Positions 1 to 6,217 of a stretch of DNA of 64,000 nt are shown one piece after another. The stretch lies in contig NZ_JAJNMU010000003.1 of assembly GCF_022458865.1 (NCBI RefSeq), positions 409,235 to 473,234 on the forward strand, read 5' to 3'. Each line of letters opens with the position of its first letter. Position 1 is the first letter of the stretch. A program made the translations under genes and the position numbers. Under the pieces are notes generated by a model, which was not told the origin of the DNA, did no database searches, and saw only the letters and a program-made list of their open reading frames with translations. The stretch comes from Paenibacillus periandrae. GTDB lineage: Bacteria; Bacillota; Bacilli; Paenibacillales; NBRC-103111.

Positions 1-93
1 GAGGCGTGATCTGTATTGATTAATTTGGGAGGTACATCCTCCCCCACTAGACCCTTGTCGGCCTTAGCGGATTAAACATAAGGAGGTACAACG

Positions 94-1113
94 ATGAAGG
101 CACTCAGCCTATTCAGCGGCATCGGTGGCATAGACCTGGCATGTGAATGGGCTGGGATCAAGACAGTAGCTTTTTGCGAACGCGAGCCATTCCCACAAAA
201 GGTGCTGCGGAAGCACTGGCCCAATGTACCAATCTACGACGATGTATGTACGCTTACGAAAGAGAGGCTAGAAGCTGATGGAATCGGAACAATTGACATT
301 ATTCACGGGGGATACCCTTGCCAACCTTTTAGTAATGCCGGGAACCGAAAAGGCACGGAAGATGACCGTCACCTCTGGCCTGAAGTGTTCCGTCTTATAC
401 AAGCCATACAGCCCCGGTGGTTTGTTGGTGAGAATGTTGCTGGGCACGTCACATTGGGGCTCGACATCGTGCTTGCTGACTTGGACAGTATCGACTACGC
501 CTGGGAATCGATTATTATTCCGGCTGCAGCCGTCAACGCCCCACATCGAAGAGACAGAGTTTTCATTGTGGCCCACCCCAAAAGCATCGATCAGGGGGGA
601 TTGTCCATCAGAGAGAAGGCGGCACACACCAGATTTACATTCGGCGGTCAAGATGTGGCCGACACCCAGGGCAAACGATGCAGAGAAACGCGGGAACATC
701 AATCCGAACGAACCGCGCAATGGACTACCGGCAGCAGTGAAACTCTTTCCGACCCCACAAGCCCGGGACTATCGATCTGGGGACGATCCGAACGGACCGA
801 GATCTCAAAGGAAACGCGAACAGGGATGGAGCCCGAATCTAAACGACGTTGTGAAGATGTACCCGACACCGACTGCACAGGACGCAAAGAACAGCACGCT
901 GCCACCATCACAGATAACTCGGGATTCAGTACCTGGGGCACTCCTTCGGGAGGGGAACAGTGGGCAATTGAACCCGACGTGGGTCGAGTGGCTAATGGGG
1001 TTCCCCAGCGGGTGGACAGACTTAAAGCACTCGGAAATGCCGTAGTGCCTCAACAGATTTATCCGATATTAGCTGCAATAAAGCAGATCGATGACATGAT
1101 GTGGACGGTGTAG
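94..1113 (+). CDS. DNA (cytosine-5-)-methyltransferase, phage type
   Basis: Transfers a methyl group from S-adenosylmethionine to C5 of cytosine in phage DNA, probably shielding it from host restriction. The 339-aa protein shows motif I LFSGIGGIDLA (residues 6-16), the catalytic PCQ loop GGYPCQPFS (Cys76), ENV (about 113-115), HRRDRVFIV (151-159) and the closing RVDRLKALGNAVVP near residue 310. The ATG follows AAGGAGGTACAACG. The region between motifs VIII and X is low in family-specific sequence and rich in charged residues, and the same DNA is open in the +1 frame (278-1045). No restriction endonuclease is adjacent, so this is an orphan methyltransferase. Confidence 0.95.
   Translation: MKALSLFSGIGGIDLACEWAGIKTVAFCEREPFPQKVLRKHWPNVPIYDDVCTLTKERLEADGIGTIDIIHGGYPCQPFSNAGNRKGTEDDRHLWPEVFRLIQAIQPRWFVGENVAGHVTLGLDIVLADLDSIDYAWESIIIPAAAVNAPHRRDRVFIVAHPKSIDQGGLSIREKAAHTRFTFGGQDVADTQGKRCRETREHQSERTAQWTTGSSETLSDPTSPGLSIWGRSERTEISKETRTGMEPESKRRCEDVPDTDCTGRKEQHAATITDNSGFSTWGTPSGGEQWAIEPDVGRVANGVPQRVDRLKALGNAVVPQQIYPILAAIKQIDDMMWTV
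278..1045 (+). CDS. Second reading frame nested inside the methyltransferase gene
   Basis: A 255-codon frame lies wholly inside the methyltransferase gene, shifted by one base. It carries four spaced copies of a [WFY]PTP motif (aromatic residues 98, 127, 157, 195), each followed by a short polar stretch, and ends in LNPTWVEWLMGFPSGW. The same bases give the methyltransferase its HRRDRVFIVA, DVADT and RVDRLKALGNAVVP segments. From memory, similar polypeptides (an RKMTVTSG-like start, WPTP repeats, a WVEWLMGFP end) are deposited beside phage methyltransferases; I could not search for them. The ATG has only a weak AGAGAGG upstream. Function unknown; it may be an overprinted gene or a translation artefact that recurs because the methyltransferase is conserved. 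Confidence 0.4.
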   Translation: MESEQLTLFTGDTLANLLVMPGTEKARKMTVTSGLKCSVLYKPYSPGGLLVRMLLGTSHWGSTSCLLTWTVSTTPGNRLLFRLQPSTPHIEETEFSLWPTPKASIRGDCPSERRRHTPDLHSAVKMWPTPRANDAEKRGNINPNEPRNGLPAAVKLFPTPQARDYRSGDDPNGPRSQRKREQGWSPNLNDVVKMYPTPTAQDAKNSTLPPSQITRDSVPGALLREGNSGQLNPTWVEWLMGFPSGWTDLKHSEMP

Positions 1114-1195
1114 CTCTTGCCGTCAGGCCATCAATTCGACTGAATCCGCCCAAGCCGCAGCAGGTTTGGGCATTACAATCAAAGGAGGTACAAGC

Positions 1196-1513
1196 ATGCT
1201 TGAACGATTTAAAGTAGTGATCCGGTACAATGGGAGCAGTGTTGTTCATTTCACCGAAACCGATGGAGAGGAAGTATTCCGGTACAAAGGATTTCGTTTC
1301 TTTACACATCGATATTACGGTAAAGATTTACCTGAATGGCGCGTATCATGCGCAATGAGTGGATCAGCTATAGGATGGGCTCCGTTTAGGGAAGATGCCA
1401 TTAAAATGGCGAAAAAGAATCTTCACTTCGAATTCGAAAAATATCTAGCAGGACTGAAAAATCGTCCTAAAGCAAGATGGAGCCGTAGACCACCCCAGCC
1501 GCTAAAGGGCTAA
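1196..1513 (+). CDS. Small phage protein of unknown function (105 aa)
   Basis: I do not recognise this protein. It is soluble, rich in aromatic and basic residues, and ends in a very basic tail with RWSRRP, which could contact nucleic acid. The ATG at 1196 is chosen over an upstream in-frame start at 1166 because AAAGGAGG (1181-1188) sits 7 bases before it. It follows the methyltransferase by about 80 bp in the same direction and probably belongs to the early or middle phage gene set. Confidence 0.7.
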   Translation: MLERFKVVIRYNGSSVVHFTETDGEEVFRYKGFRFFTHRYYGKDLPEWRVSCAMSGSAIGWAPFREDAIKMAKKNLHFEFEKYLAGLKNRPKARWSRRPPQPLKG

Positions 1514-1542
1514 TCTATAACCTGATACGGATGGGTGGATGA

Positions 1543-1722
1543 TTACTTATCCCAGTTATAAGGAGGAGAGTGGTAGAAATCGATCAATTCTCTGGCTTCC
1601 TCTACAGTGTCAACTAACTTAGTTCTTTTTGTGCCCAAGTCAGCTCGGTAACCATTTTCGGACTCATACTGTAAAATGCGAATTTTTTTATAAGTCTCAA
1701 TCTCTTTATAATCTAACATCAT
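1543..1722 (-). CDS. Small reverse-strand phage protein (59 aa)
   Basis: A complete 59-codon frame runs against the surrounding phage genes. It starts with two ATGs preceded by AGGTGG a few bases upstream and stops just past the end of the preceding forward gene. The protein (begins MMLDYKEIETY, ends YNWDK) is acidic, with no membrane segment or recognised domain; a repeated E/I/R pattern suggests a small alpha-beta fold. Its opposite orientation in a co-directional phage block suggests an independently transcribed moron, though I see no clear promoter. The intergenic sequence 1723-1817 is AT-rich and otherwise empty. Confidence 0.55.
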   Translation of the reverse strand: MMLDYKEIETYKKIRILQYESENGYRADLGTKRTKLVDTVEEARELIDFYHSPPYNWDK

Positions 1723-1823
1723 GATCCACCTGCCTATAGGTATTTATTGGTAGTATACCATAAAATAATAAACTCGCATGATAAAGGATATTAAGCTCAT
1801 TATCTATCAAAGGAGAGATGACC

Positions 1824-2066
1824 ATGGCAAGCGGAATCATCATGGGTGATTGCCCTTATTGCGATGAGCTTGTGTGGGAGGACTCATGGACCCTCGATAG
1901 GTTTGATCGGGTATGTTGCGTAAAATGCCGAACAAAAGCAGGCAAGAAGGCGGCGATGGAACTGAAAATAAAGGTCATGATGGAAGCTCTTGAAAAATTA
2001 TCTCCAGAGTCACTTATCGCCACAGAAGCGCTGTTCAAGGTTAAGGAAATTGATGGAGAGGGATAG
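1824..2066 (+). CDS. Small phage zinc-ribbon-like protein (80 aa)
   Basis: The N-terminal half holds a CPYC pair (Cys10, Cys13) and a CVKC pair (Cys32, Cys35) separated by 18 residues, the layout of a treble-clef or zinc-ribbon knuckle. The C-terminal half is predicted helical and lysine-rich. This suggests a small DNA- or protein-binding factor; the exact role is unknown. ATG 1824 is preferred over ATG 1818 because the AAGGAGAG box abuts the earlier codon. It is followed closely by the 2079 gene. Confidence 0.65.
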   Translation: MASGIIMGDCPYCDELVWEDSWTLDRFDRVCCVKCRTKAGKKAAMELKIKVMMEALEKLSPESLIATEALFKVKEIDGEG

Positions 2067-2078
2067 GACGGTGTAAAC

Positions 2079-2351
2079 ATGGAAAAAACATATCAAATAT
2101 TCTCAGTTGGTTTAGACAGACCAGAAATCATTGTCGCAAGTACGGAAGTAGAGGCTGTGAATGATCATTTAGAACGTGCTGGAGCAGGATTCTACGGTGC
2201 TGATGAAGCGCTCGAAGTATCGACAATATCCTTAGATAAAACATGCAAGTTTGAAGCCGATGACGGCAATTACAACGAAATGACATTTGCTGAATTCCTG
2301 GGCAAAGATTACATCTATAATGGTCCGCACTTGATTTGCTGGGTTGACTAA
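2079..2351 (+). CDS. Small acidic phage protein (90 aa)
   Basis: Unrecognised. It is an acidic protein of 90 residues that begins MEKTYQIFSVG and ends HLICWVD, with no signal peptide or membrane segment. It lies 12 bp after the zinc-ribbon-like gene in the same direction and is probably co-transcribed. Its start region contains GATAGGACGGTGTA, repeated almost exactly before the next small gene, so the two may share a translation-initiation module. Its acidity and size would fit a DNA-mimic or anti-host protein, but nothing in the sequence proves this. Confidence 0.65.
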   Translation: MEKTYQIFSVGLDRPEIIVASTEVEAVNDHLERAGAGFYGADEALEVSTISLDKTCKFEADDGNYNEMTFAEFLGKDYIYNGPHLICWVD

Positions 2352-2377
2352 TTTGGGGATAGGACGGTGTATAGGGA

Positions 2378-2503
2378 ATGAAACCCGATAAATGGAAGCA
2401 GGAGTTAATCTTTATCAAGAGGGACGAAAACGGTGTGATCATCGGGGTCAGTGAACATACTCCAGAGGATTATGCGGAACCGGTTACGGATTCAGAAGAA
2501 TAA
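2378..2503 (+). CDS. Very small acidic phage protein (41 aa)
   Basis: A 41-codon frame starting MKPDKWKQELIF and ending in an acidic tail. It sits 26 bp after the 90-aa gene. The leader GGGATAGGACGGTGTATAGGGA resembles the leader of that gene, supporting real translation. No domain is recognised. A hairpin (2509-2545) follows directly. Confidence 0.5.
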   Translation: MKPDKWKQELIFIKRDENGVIIGVSEHTPEDYAEPVTDSEE

Positions 2504-2508
2504 ACAAA

Positions 2509-2545
2509 TTCCCCAGCGTGTGCCTTGGTCGGAGGCGCTGGGGAA
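2509..2545 (+). terminator. Ten-base-pair hairpin after the early gene block
   Basis: TTCCCCAGCG (2509-2518) is exactly complementary to CGCTGGGGAA (2536-2545) with a 17-nt loop. It follows the last of the small forward genes. There is no long U-run, so it may be a weak terminator, a pause site or an mRNA-stabilising hairpin ahead of the late regulator gene. Confidence 0.45.
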
Positions 2546-2590
2546 TAACTGTTCTCATCTACCATTATAACACGGGGGATGGGATTATAC

Positions 2591-3040
2591 ATGGCAAAAC
2601 AGATGCAAATTTCAATGGCGATATATCAAATAGACGAAGAAGCAACCAAGGACGCCGTAGAGAAGTACCTGGGCGAAGCTCGGGAGTACCAAGTGACCGA
2701 ATACATCCCTCTTGAGCAAAAGACAACACCAAGCTATGAGCCACGGTACCACGGTAATACAAATACCGTAAGCTCACCGGTTGAAAATATAGCGATGCAT
2801 AATATAGAGGAGCAAGAACGCCGTGCCAAACACATTGAACGTGCCGAGAGAGCAATCTGCAGGCTTGGCTCCAGGCATCAGAAACTAATCAGAGTGCGCT
2901 TCATGGAGGATGATTATGTTACTGACACAGATGCAGCTGAAGAGCTTGGTTACTCAGGCAGACATTACCGCCGTATGAAGTCTCTTGCCGTTTACAGGTT
3001 GGCCGGAATACTCGGATTGGTAGTTTTAAGAGATGAATAA
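2591..3040 (+). CDS. ArpU-family phage late-gene transcriptional regulator
   Basis: Phage regulators of this type sit at the end of the early region and are thought to switch on late (packaging, structural, lysis) genes. The 149-aa protein has a polar N-terminal half and a C-terminal DNA-binding half containing a sigma-like helix-turn-helix around DTDAAEELGYSGRHYRRMKS. ATG 2591 is preferred over 2579 because GGGGGATGG lies just upstream. A putative promoter and an interrupted terminator hairpin lie 48-110 bp downstream, where such regulators act in related phages. The insertion sequence at 3157 now separates it from the terminase operon. Confidence 0.8.
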   Translation: MAKQMQISMAIYQIDEEATKDAVEKYLGEAREYQVTEYIPLEQKTTPSYEPRYHGNTNTVSSPVENIAMHNIEEQERRAKHIERAERAICRLGSRHQKLIRVRFMEDDYVTDTDAAEELGYSGRHYRRMKSLAVYRLAGILGLVVLRDE

Positions 3041-3087
3041 ACACGTCCGCTCTAAGGCCATTCTGAGGCCGCTTTATGACCGATCCT

Positions 3088-3117
3088 TTGACGAAAGGCG
3101 TGGTATGATTGTATTGT
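3088..3117 (+). promoter_or_regulatory. Putative late-operon promoter
   Basis: TTGACG (3088-3093) and TATTGT (3112-3117) are spaced by 18 bp, directly after the ArpU gene and about 27 bp before the terminator hairpin in which the IS landed. The position matches where a late phage promoter is expected. No activator site was identified. Confidence 0.45.
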
Positions 3118-3146
3118 AGCAAAATTGGATACGAACAAATGAGGGG

Positions 3147-3156
3147 CGCCGATGGT
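3147..3156. repeat. Target-site duplication, left copy
   Basis: CGCCGATGGT at 3147-3156 abuts the left IS end and is repeated exactly at 4804-4813. A G precedes both copies, so the duplication may be read as 10 or 11 bp, both normal for IS4-family elements. Confidence 0.9.
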
Positions 3157-3173
3157 CAATGTCATTAAGTTAA
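3157..3173. repeat. IS left inverted repeat
   Basis: CAATGTCATTAAGTTAA, exact reverse complement of the right end at 4787-4803. Confidence 0.92.
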
Positions 3174-3199
3174 AGCGTGTGCCCAATATTCAAAAGCAA

Positions 3200-3235
3200 G
3201 AGCAGGTTATCGAATAGATAGCCCGCTCTTTTTTT
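3200..3235 (+). terminator. IS-internal terminator blocking read-through
   Basis: GAGCAGGTTATC (3200-3211) pairs with GATAGCCCGCTC (3217-3228) around a GAATA loop, with one A-C mismatch and one G-U pair, followed by seven T residues. Placed just inside the left IS end, it should stop transcription entering from the phage late promoter, protecting the cell from transposase over-expression and making the insertion polar. Confidence 0.8.
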
Positions 3236-3281
3236 GTACCCCAAAAGACAAATAAGCCTTGACAAGCAGTTGGGAATGTGT

Positions 3282-3316
3282 GGCGAAGCCCCTTGAAAAA
3301 ACGAGGAGGTTTCGCC
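3282..3316 (+). promoter_or_regulatory. Hairpin sequestering the transposase ribosome binding site
   Basis: GGCGAA (3282-3287) pairs with TTCGCC (3311-3316), and the inner CCCCTT pairs with AGGAGG, so the transposase Shine-Dalgarno (3304-3309) is buried in the stem one base before the ATG. Transcripts that start outside the element would fold this and be poorly translated. Such foldback control is known for other IS4-family elements. Confidence 0.6.
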
Positions 3317-3317
3317 C

Positions 3318-4637
3318 ATGCATGCTTACGCGAGTTCACTAAAAGAAACGCTGACAACCCTCATTCAAGAGATGTCAGCGGCACCAGCGCCTTATGTCAA
3401 AAACCCCGAAAAAGACTTTACCCGGAAGAGAAAGCTGTCCTTCGAAACGATGATGCAACTTCTGATCTCTATGGGCGGAAACAGCATATACAAGGAGCTC
3501 TTGGAATCGCAAGGTTATGACGTAAACACGGCAACGACTTCCGCTTTTGTCCAACAACGCAATAAAATTTTGCCGTCTGCTGTAGAATGCTTATTTCATA
3601 AATTCACTCAAACGTACAGGGATATCAAGGATTACCGCGGGTATCGATTACTTGCCATTGACGGTTCGGATTTACATATCGCAACGGATCCAGCTGACAA
3701 GAACAGCTTCTTTCAAAGCCAACCCAACACGAAAGGCTATAACCTCCTGCATTTGAACGCAGCGTACGACCTATGCAGCAGACTTTACGTGGATGCTCTT
3801 GTCCAGCCAAGAAGGCTAAGTAACGAGGGAAGCGCGCTGGCAACCATGGTTGATCGTTCGCCCATCAAGAGCAAAACCATTGTGATTGCGGACAGAGGCT
3901 ATGAAAGCTACAACAATTTCGCGCATATTGAACGTAAAGGGTGGAACTACGTCATTCGGGTAAAGGATTTGGATTCCAGTGGTATTCTGTCTAGCTTACG
4001 TTTGCCCGCTAGCGGAGAGTTTGATCGGGACATTCATCTGACACTTACCAGAAAACAAACCAAAGCGTTCAAGGCTTATCCTGGGTACAAATTCCTTCCG
4101 TCCAATTCTACATTTGATTTTTTGGATTCGCATGAGAACATGATTTACCCGCTATCTTTTCGGGTTGTTCGTTTCGTCCTACCTGACGGCGCTTATGAAA
4201 CCGTCATTACGAATCTTTCTGCCGCGGACTTCCCGCCCGATGAACTCAGGTCCCTTTATCGCATGCGATGGGACATTGAAACCTCGTTTAGGGCATTAAA
4301 ATACACGGTTGGTCTGACGAGTTTTCACACAAAGAAGCAAGCGTTCATCGCCCAAGAGATTTATGCAAGAATGATTCTCTACAACTTCGCTGAAATGATG
4401 ACCTCGCACGTCGTCATTTCGCAAATGGATAAACGGCATCAATATCAAGTCAATTTCACGGTCGCCGTTCACGTTTGTAGACAATTCTTACGCTCTCGAG
4501 GTGATGAACCCCCGCTCGATGTTGAAGCGCTGATTCGCAAAAACATTTTGCCGATTCGACCCATTCGCCCGGGACAAAAGAACACGCGCAAAATCCGCTA
4601 TAAATCAGCTGTCAGCTTCGTCTACAGAGTAGCATAA
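3318..4637 (+). CDS. IS4-family DDE transposase
   Basis: Cuts and rejoins the IS ends during transposition. The full-length 439-aa protein carries the DDE triad: DGSD (Asp115/118), IADRGYES (Asp192) and the IS4 signature YRMRWDIETSFRALK with Glu321 and the Y-(2)-R-(3)-E-(6)-K spacing. No frameshift or stop interrupts it, so it should be active. The start lies in the ribosome-site hairpin described at 3282-3316. Confidence 0.95.
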   Translation: MHAYASSLKETLTTLIQEMSAAPAPYVKNPEKDFTRKRKLSFETMMQLLISMGGNSIYKELLESQGYDVNTATTSAFVQQRNKILPSAVECLFHKFTQTYRDIKDYRGYRLLAIDGSDLHIATDPADKNSFFQSQPNTKGYNLLHLNAAYDLCSRLYVDALVQPRRLSNEGSALATMVDRSPIKSKTIVIADRGYESYNNFAHIERKGWNYVIRVKDLDSSGILSSLRLPASGEFDRDIHLTLTRKQTKAFKAYPGYKFLPSNSTFDFLDSHENMIYPLSFRVVRFVLPDGAYETVITNLSAADFPPDELRSLYRMRWDIETSFRALKYTVGLTSFHTKKQAFIAQEIYARMILYNFAEMMTSHVVISQMDKRHQYQVNFTVAVHVCRQFLRSRGDEPPLDVEALIRKNILPIRPIRPGQKNTRKIRYKSAVSFVYRVA

Positions 4638-4720
4638 TTCGATTCATATGAACATTTTTTTAAGCGGATCGTCCATCCGTTTGTTTGCTGTACCCATTTT
4701 TCAGTCTTGCAACAAAAAAC

Positions 4721-4750
4721 AAACGGCACAGGGCTTTTCCCATGCCGTTT
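4721..4750 (-). terminator. IS right-end terminator (reverse direction)
   Basis: AAACGGCA (4721-4728) pairs with TGCCGTTT (4743-4750), with an inner GGG/CCC pair. On the reverse strand it is followed by GTTTTTTG, so it should stop transcripts entering from the right. On the forward strand the tail is poor. Confidence 0.6.
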
Positions 4751-4786
4751 CAGATTCATTTTCTATTCACGATCTTGTCTCTGAGA

Positions 4787-4803
4787 TTAACTTAATGACA
4801 TTG
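4787..4803. repeat. IS right inverted repeat
   Basis: TTAACTTAATGACATTG, exact reverse complement of 3157-3173. Confidence 0.92.
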
Positions 4804-4813
4804 CGCCGATGGT
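4804..4813. repeat. Target-site duplication, right copy
   Basis: CGCCGATGGT, identical to 3147-3156. It is followed by GTCCTTTTTTTG, the right half of the phage terminator hairpin split by the IS: GGGCGCC (3144-3150) would pair with GGTGTCC across a three-base loop if the element were removed. Confidence 0.9.
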
Positions 4814-4869
4814 GTCCTTTTTTTGTTATCCATTTACCAATCGCAACTGTCGGTGGTACCGAAATCTTG

Positions 4870-4998
4870 ATGGGGGTGAACACCTTCATTCAAATTAACA
4901 CCTTTGCGATACAAGTTGGATACGTGCGGTTTACCGTGCTGGGAATATCACGCATTGAGGGCGAGGGGAGGGTGCCGCGTGAATGCATTAACAAATGA
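4870..4998 (+). CDS. Possible small phage protein (42 aa)
   Basis: A 42-codon frame starting MGVNTFIQINTFAIQ overlaps the start of the next small gene by 20 bp in another frame. It has a plausible amphipathic composition but no clear ribosome site, and may be spurious. The stretch 4814-4869 is otherwise non-coding leader of the late operon. Confidence 0.3.
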   Translation: MGVNTFIQINTFAIQVGYVRFTVLGISRIEGEGRVPRECINK

Positions 4999-5146
4999 AC
5001 AACGAATAGAATGGCTCGAACAAAGGATCTCACGGCTACTCAGCGATAGGAACCTGTATTTCAGAACAAGTCGAAGATTCATGGGTGAGTTATGCCAATT
5101 GTCTGTATGGGCCTATCAGAGGGAATTGCAGGTGCTGCAGCGATGA
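4979..5146 (+). CDS. Small phage protein (55 aa)
   Basis: Starts at GTG 4979 behind GAGGGGAGG; a longer in-frame ATG at 4904 has no ribosome site. The protein begins MNALTNEQRIEWLEQRIS and is helical, charged and arginine-rich, probably a coiled dimer. Function not recognised. Its stop overlaps the ATG of the next small frame (ATGA), implying translational coupling. Confidence 0.5.
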   Translation: MNALTNEQRIEWLEQRISRLLSDRNLYFRTSRRFMGELCQLSVWAYQRELQVLQR

Positions 5147-5214
5147 AGAGACTTACAGATAAAGAAACATCCAAGCAGCCTGCATTATGCGTAAAATGCG
5201 TTTGGGGTAATTGA
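5143..5214 (+). CDS. Possible 23-aa CxxC peptide
   Basis: An ATGA overlap with the preceding gene opens a 23-codon frame that contains one CVKC pair near its end. The overlap and the Cys pair suggest it is translated, but the peptide is too short to assign. Confidence 0.35.
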   Translation: MKRLTDKETSKQPALCVKCVWGN

Positions 5215-5230
5215 GATCATCGGAAATAAA

Positions 5231-5251
5231 AGGAGCCTTCGATCGGCTCCT
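5231..5251 (-). terminator. Terminator for the reverse-strand small membrane gene
   Basis: AGGAGCC and GGCTCCT flank a 7-nt loop. On the reverse strand the hairpin is followed by TTTTATTT, and it lies 7 bp beyond the stop of the reverse gene at 5258. Confidence 0.65.
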
Positions 5252-5257
5252 ACTGTA

Positions 5258-5422
5258 CTAATGATTTCCCCAGTTCAATAAACCTTTTTGAAAATTATCC
5301 GCGGCTAAAGGAACGATTCCCATTGCCATGCATACAAGCAGGGTCAAGACTATGACAGATAAAATACTGCCAATCAAAATGTCACGTACTGGTAGATTTT
5401 GTACCCATTCCAATGTGTTCAA
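5258..5422 (-). CDS. Small single-pass membrane protein (54 aa), reverse strand
   Basis: A TTG start 5 bases after the strong site AAAGGAGGTGA opens a 54-codon frame, begins MNTLEWVQNL, and contains one hydrophobic helix rich in I, L and V (about residues 15-37). It ends just before a terminator. It runs against the late operon, so it is probably a moron with its own promoter; the segment 5423-5500 was not resolved into -35/-10 boxes. The function is unknown. A role at the lysogen membrane, such as superinfection exclusion, is possible but unproven. Confidence 0.6.
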   Translation of the reverse strand: MNTLEWVQNLPVRDILIGSILSVIVLTLLVCMAMGIVPLAADNFQKGLLNWGNH

Positions 5423-5513
5423 ATTAAATCACCTCCTTTAGACCTATTACTTTCGACGGGAAAAGAGGTAAATCCTTCCTTTTGTCGAATTGTGATGGTG
5501 GGGGGGTGATAGC

Positions 5514-5699
5514 TTGAAATACAAAGTAGTATTTACTGTTGCTGTTTCGAACGAATATGCAGCCGCTCATGTTGAAAATCTTTTTAATAAAATGGCGGAT
5601 GATGGGTATAGACTTCATAGCTTAACACAACAAACAAACAGGATTGGTACATCTGGTAACTTAGCAGTTTTTGAAAAGATAGATCCCGAGGCACCCTAA
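5514..5699 (+). CDS. DUF4177-like small protein (61 aa)
   Basis: Starts at TTG 5514 after GGGGGGGTGAT. The sequence pattern, KYKVVFTV at the start, a central DDGYRLHSL and a final AVFEKI, matches the small DUF4177-type fold seen in many phage and Firmicute proteins. The exact role is unknown. A terminator overlaps its stop, so it forms a short unit ahead of the terminase genes. Confidence 0.6.
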   Translation: MKYKVVFTVAVSNEYAAAHVENLFNKMADDGYRLHSLTQQTNRIGTSGNLAVFEKIDPEAP

Positions 5700-5716
5700 C
5701 CGGTGCTTTTTCTTTT
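5691..5716 (+). terminator. Terminator before the terminase operon
   Basis: GCACC (5691-5695) pairs with GGTGC (5702-5706), followed by TTTTTCTTTT. It overlaps the stop of the 61-aa gene. A second promoter or antitermination would be needed to express the terminase genes just downstream. Confidence 0.65.
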
Positions 5717-5743
5717 GCCAACAAACAAAGTGAGGTGGTGGTC

Positions 5744-6217
5744 ATGGCTAAGAGTAAGTGGGAAATAAACGTTAAGCCTAAGCTTGATCTAATCAAAAGC
5801 TGGGCTCAATCTGGTTTGATTGATAGGCAAATAGCCAAGAATCTCAATATCGCCTACTCAACATTCAATTTATACAAGGACAAATATTCGGAATTATCGG
5901 AAGCCCTAAAGAAATCCAAGGAAGAGGCGGACTACGAGGTCACAAACAGCCTCAATAGGGCTGCTAATGGCTTTGAATATTTCGAAGAGACACAAGAGCT
6001 TATCAATGGAGAATGGCAGGTTACCAAACGAACCAAGAAGGTCCAACCTCCGAACGTGACAGCTGCTATCTTCTGGCTCAAAAACCGCGACCCTAAGAAC
6101 TGGCGGGATAAGCAGCATATCAACCATTCCGGTGGCGTTGTGAGTACAGTAGTTGATTATAGCCATTTGAGCGATGAAGAGCTTGAAAAGGAGCTTGAGA
6201 GTTATGGCGACGATTGA
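5744..6217 (+). CDS. Phage terminase small subunit
   Basis: Recognises the packaging site on phage DNA and recruits the large subunit. The 157-aa protein opens with a helix-turn-helix (about residues 15-45: IKSWAQSGLIDRQIAKNL, then a helix starting YSTFNLYKD) followed by a helical oligomerisation region with conserved FWLKNRDPKNWRDK near residue 115-128, typical of small terminases. ATG 5744 is preferred over GTG 5735 because GTGAGGTGG precedes it. It overlaps the large subunit gene by 14 bp. Confidence 0.85.
   Translation: MAKSKWEINVKPKLDLIKSWAQSGLIDRQIAKNLNIAYSTFNLYKDKYSELSEALKKSKEEADYEVTNSLNRAANGFEYFEETQELINGEWQVTKRTKKVQPPNVTAAIFWLKNRDPKNWRDKQHINHSGGVVSTVVDYSHLSDEELEKELESYGDD

Larger units (their letters stand above)
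3157..4803 (+). mobile_element. Complete IS4-family insertion sequence (1647 bp)
   Basis: Bounded by perfect 17-bp inverted repeats, CAATGTCATTAAGTTAA at 3157-3173 and its complement at 4787-4803, and flanked by a 10-bp direct target duplication. It holds one transposase gene plus inward control features: a terminator at the left end, a ribosome-site hairpin ahead of the transposase, and a reverse-direction terminator at the right end. Identical duplications and intact ends point to a recent insertion. Removing the IS and one duplication rebuilds a perfect phage terminator hairpin. Confidence 0.92.

Noticed and set aside
27..43. Hairpin GGGAGG-TACAT-CCTCCC at the window start
   Set aside because: Six-bp stem with no T-run and no visible upstream gene; not enough to call a terminator.
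268..720. 150-codon reverse frame in the methyltransferase gene
   Set aside because: No ribosome site or recognisable protein; likely a by-product of the region being poor in stops.
3152..3217. 21-codon frame with ATG inside the left IS end
   Set aside because: It spans the target duplication, the inverted repeat and the terminator stem, so it arises only from the insertion and is not a gene.
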